Below are positions 6,965 to 8,192 of a stretch of DNA of 8,192 nt, in pieces (the first letter of the stretch is position 1; every line of letters begins with the position of its first letter). The stretch comes from an uncultured Gammaproteobacteria bacterium (GTDB lineage: Bacteria > Pseudomonadota > Gammaproteobacteria > Arenicellales > Poriferihabitantaceae). Position numbers and translations under genes: made by a program. The notes below the pieces were generated by a model. That model had not been told where the DNA came from. It did not search any database and saw only the letters and a program-made list of their open reading frames with translations. The stretch covers positions 1 to 8,192 of the forward strand of contig CALIFM010000201.1 of NCBI GenBank assembly GCA_938021685.1. The letters are read 5' to 3'.

Positions 6965-7549
6965 TTAGAAAGCTTGGTAGATGAGAAAAGCAAAAATGAA
7001 GATATCTTTATTGAGCATGGCTACAAAACCATATCTTTAATACAACTAGGAATAAGAGAAAGTGGTAATCCACATTGCAATGTCCTCAATGCTCAGACTA
7101 AGAATTCTAAGACGCAAATTCAAAATTTGATTTCTGTGGTAAGAAGTGGGTTATTAGATCTTATGCTAAGCCTAGAAAAAGAATTTATAGATTTAGAAGA
7201 ATTAAAAAGTCAACCAGATAAAGTTAAAGAGATGGTAAACAAAAGCAAAATGATAATTAACGCGGCACCTGGCAGCATCGTTAATACTGGAAACAACAAT
7301 GAAATCAAATATAACAATTCCGTCAAAAAGAGCGACAAGATGTTACTAATCAAGCATCTTTCTGATAGTGGTATTCCTGAAGCAGAGATTGAAGAGCTGT
7401 TAAATATCGTAGACGAAGGTTTCGACAAAACTACTAATTGGATAGAGCGAATGGTTGATAAGGCAAAAAGTGGTGCTTGGAACATAAAGGTTGGTGCTGC
7501 GGGAGCACTTTTAGCAGATGCTATTAAGGCTTACCTTGGATTACCGTAG
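6956..7549 (+). pseudogene. AbiTii-like abortive-infection protein, C-terminal part, 5'-truncated
   Basis: The frame reads about 197 codons from the palindrome to TAG at 7547-7549. No ATG with a ribosome binding site exists; the ATG at 6827 would lie antisense inside the protease, so this is a truncated gene. QIQNLISVVRSGLLDLML and the Glu/Lys-rich helix after it resemble the end of the AbiTii domain. Then come a beta-like GSIVNTGNNNEIKYNNS linker, a small helical part around SGIPEAEIEELLNIV, and a C-terminal SGAWNIKVGAAGALLADA followed by IKAYLGLP, a tail I associate with AbiTii proteins. AbiTii is a predicted phage-defence domain; no biochemical role can be read here. Its DNA is much more AT-rich than the protease, which suits horizontal transfer, and it lies next to a tRNA gene. 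The family call is from remembered patterns and is moderately sure. Confidence 0.5.
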
Positions 7550-8054
7550 CTAAATATTTATATCAGCAAGCAGTTGTGTTGAAATTTTCTGTAACAAAAT
7601 AGGACTGCTATAGTTTTCAAATAGCTTTATAAGATAGTTAACTTAGTTGGTTTTTACAAAGACAGGTATGCAGACAGTTTGATATATGACCCAAAGTAAA
7701 AAGCACACAATAATACCCATATGGTGTCTATACATAGTCAATCTATTATTTAAAATTTATATTTATAATCAATAGGTTAAGTTAAAAATATTGTTTTAGA
7801 GGGTAGTAACAAGAGAAACGATTTTGAAAATGCTTGCTGGATGTGTGCTTAAACATACATATTAGCCCTTCTACCCCTGCGGAATTGTGAGGTCCATATA
7901 GGGGGGGGTATTAGGTTTTAGCTTGGATATTCTTGATATGTAACAAAATTAGCTATATTGACCTACATTTGGCCTACAATAATTTTCAGACGAAGATCCA
8001 GCATTGTTAGTTTATTATAAGTTAGTTTAACTTATTGTTTTAATTGCATAAACA
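7550..8054. other. AT-rich spacer between the AbiTii-like gene and the tRNA
   Basis: I see no gene here. It holds a run of eight G (7901-7908), whose right end could pair with TACCCC (7872-7877), and an AT-only-looking 8-bp hairpin ATAAGTTA/TAACTTAT (8017-8024, 8028-8035) downstream of the tRNA on its own strand. The hairpin is too AT-rich to be a confident terminator. No copy of the tRNA 3' end is visible as an attachment repeat. Confidence 0.5.
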
Positions 8055-8131
8055 TGGTGGGCCCGGTAGGACTTGAACCTACGACCAATGGATTATGAGT
8101 CCACTGCTCTAACCAGCTGAGCTACAGGCCC
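8055..8131 (-). tRNA. tRNA-Ile2 (anticodon CAU, lysidine-modified type)
   Basis: The minus strand folds into a complete 77-nt tRNA with encoded CCA (8055-8057). The acceptor stem GGGCCTG pairs with CGGGCCC, and the D arm contains AGCTCAGCTGGTTAGAGC. The anticodon loop is CTCATAA, with CAT at 8095-8097, and the T arm contains GGTTCAAGTCC. A CAT anticodon can be Met or Ile2. The body resembles E. coli Ile2 (TTGGTCG variable region, GGTTCAAGTCC), and acceptor pairs 4-69 and 5-68 are both C-G, which are known TilS determinants. I therefore favour Ile2, read at AUA after C34 becomes lysidine. Its 3' end faces the AT-rich segment, the normal polarity for a tRNA-linked island. Confidence 0.9.
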
Positions 8132-8151
8132 TTATATGTTCCTCAACCGCA

Positions 8152-8180
8152 AGTATATTAGTTATTCGCCATCCAGGAAA
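8152..8180 (-). promoter_or_regulatory. Probable tRNA promoter
   Basis: On the minus strand TTTCCT (8175-8180) and TATACT (8152-8157) are 17 nt apart. The -10 is close to consensus, the -35 poor, and a GC-containing discriminator (TTGCGG) follows, as is common for stable-RNA promoters. The tRNA begins about 20 nt after the -10. Confidence 0.45.
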
Positions 8181-8192
8181 CTTCGAAGCTGC

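Noticed and set aside
7210..7485. Minus-strand 91-aa hydrophobic open frame
   Set aside because: It is antisense to the AbiTii-like frame, whose C-terminal motifs are recognisable, and it lacks a ribosome binding site.

Overview
The window looks like chromosomal DNA of a marine-type gammaproteobacterium. It carries a Tat-exported PhoX-type alkaline phosphatase, a large secreted subtilisin-like protease with Ig-like and lectin-like modules, and a tRNA with CCA encoded, all at moderate GC with AT-rich spacers. No gene fixes the genus, so this placement is inference.

Layout. Bases 1-104 hold the 3' end of an unidentified cysteine-containing + strand gene. It converges on phoX (330-2258, minus) across a 15-bp-stem bidirectional terminator (189-229). 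PhoX must start at a non-ATG codon; the TTG at 2258 has a good ribosome binding site. Next is an AT-rich spacer with a 92-nt nested inverted repeat (2623-2714). It lies just past the stop of a 76-aa minus-strand gene (2728-2958) that has its own promoter and reads like an Sm/Hfq-fold protein. Bases 3022-4010 are largely non-coding, with one strong terminator (3521-3550) and a GC-richer stretch with no intact frame (3551-3870).

Bases 4011-6953 (minus) encode 980 aa of a subtilase. His, the oxyanion Asn candidate and Ser are present, but the N-terminus with signal peptide, propeptide and catalytic Asp is missing. Three tandem Ig-like modules and three lectin-like beta modules follow. The gene breaks at 6949-6964, a 16-nt perfect palindrome. 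On the other side, in the opposite orientation, begins the C-terminal part of an AbiTii-like (phage abortive infection) protein that has also lost its start. Base composition shifts sharply to AT-rich at this point and stays so to 8054. A minus-strand tRNA-Ile2 (CAU) follows at 8055-8131, its 3' end facing the AT-rich segment, the usual arrangement for a tRNA-linked genomic island.

PhoX and the protease fit scavenging of phosphate and peptides from dissolved organic matter, but they are not an operon. The most notable signal is the palindromic head-to-head junction of two 5'-truncated genes, which is either a real rearrangement at an island edge or a chimeric assembly or amplification join. 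I found no CRISPR array, transposase or integrase gene.
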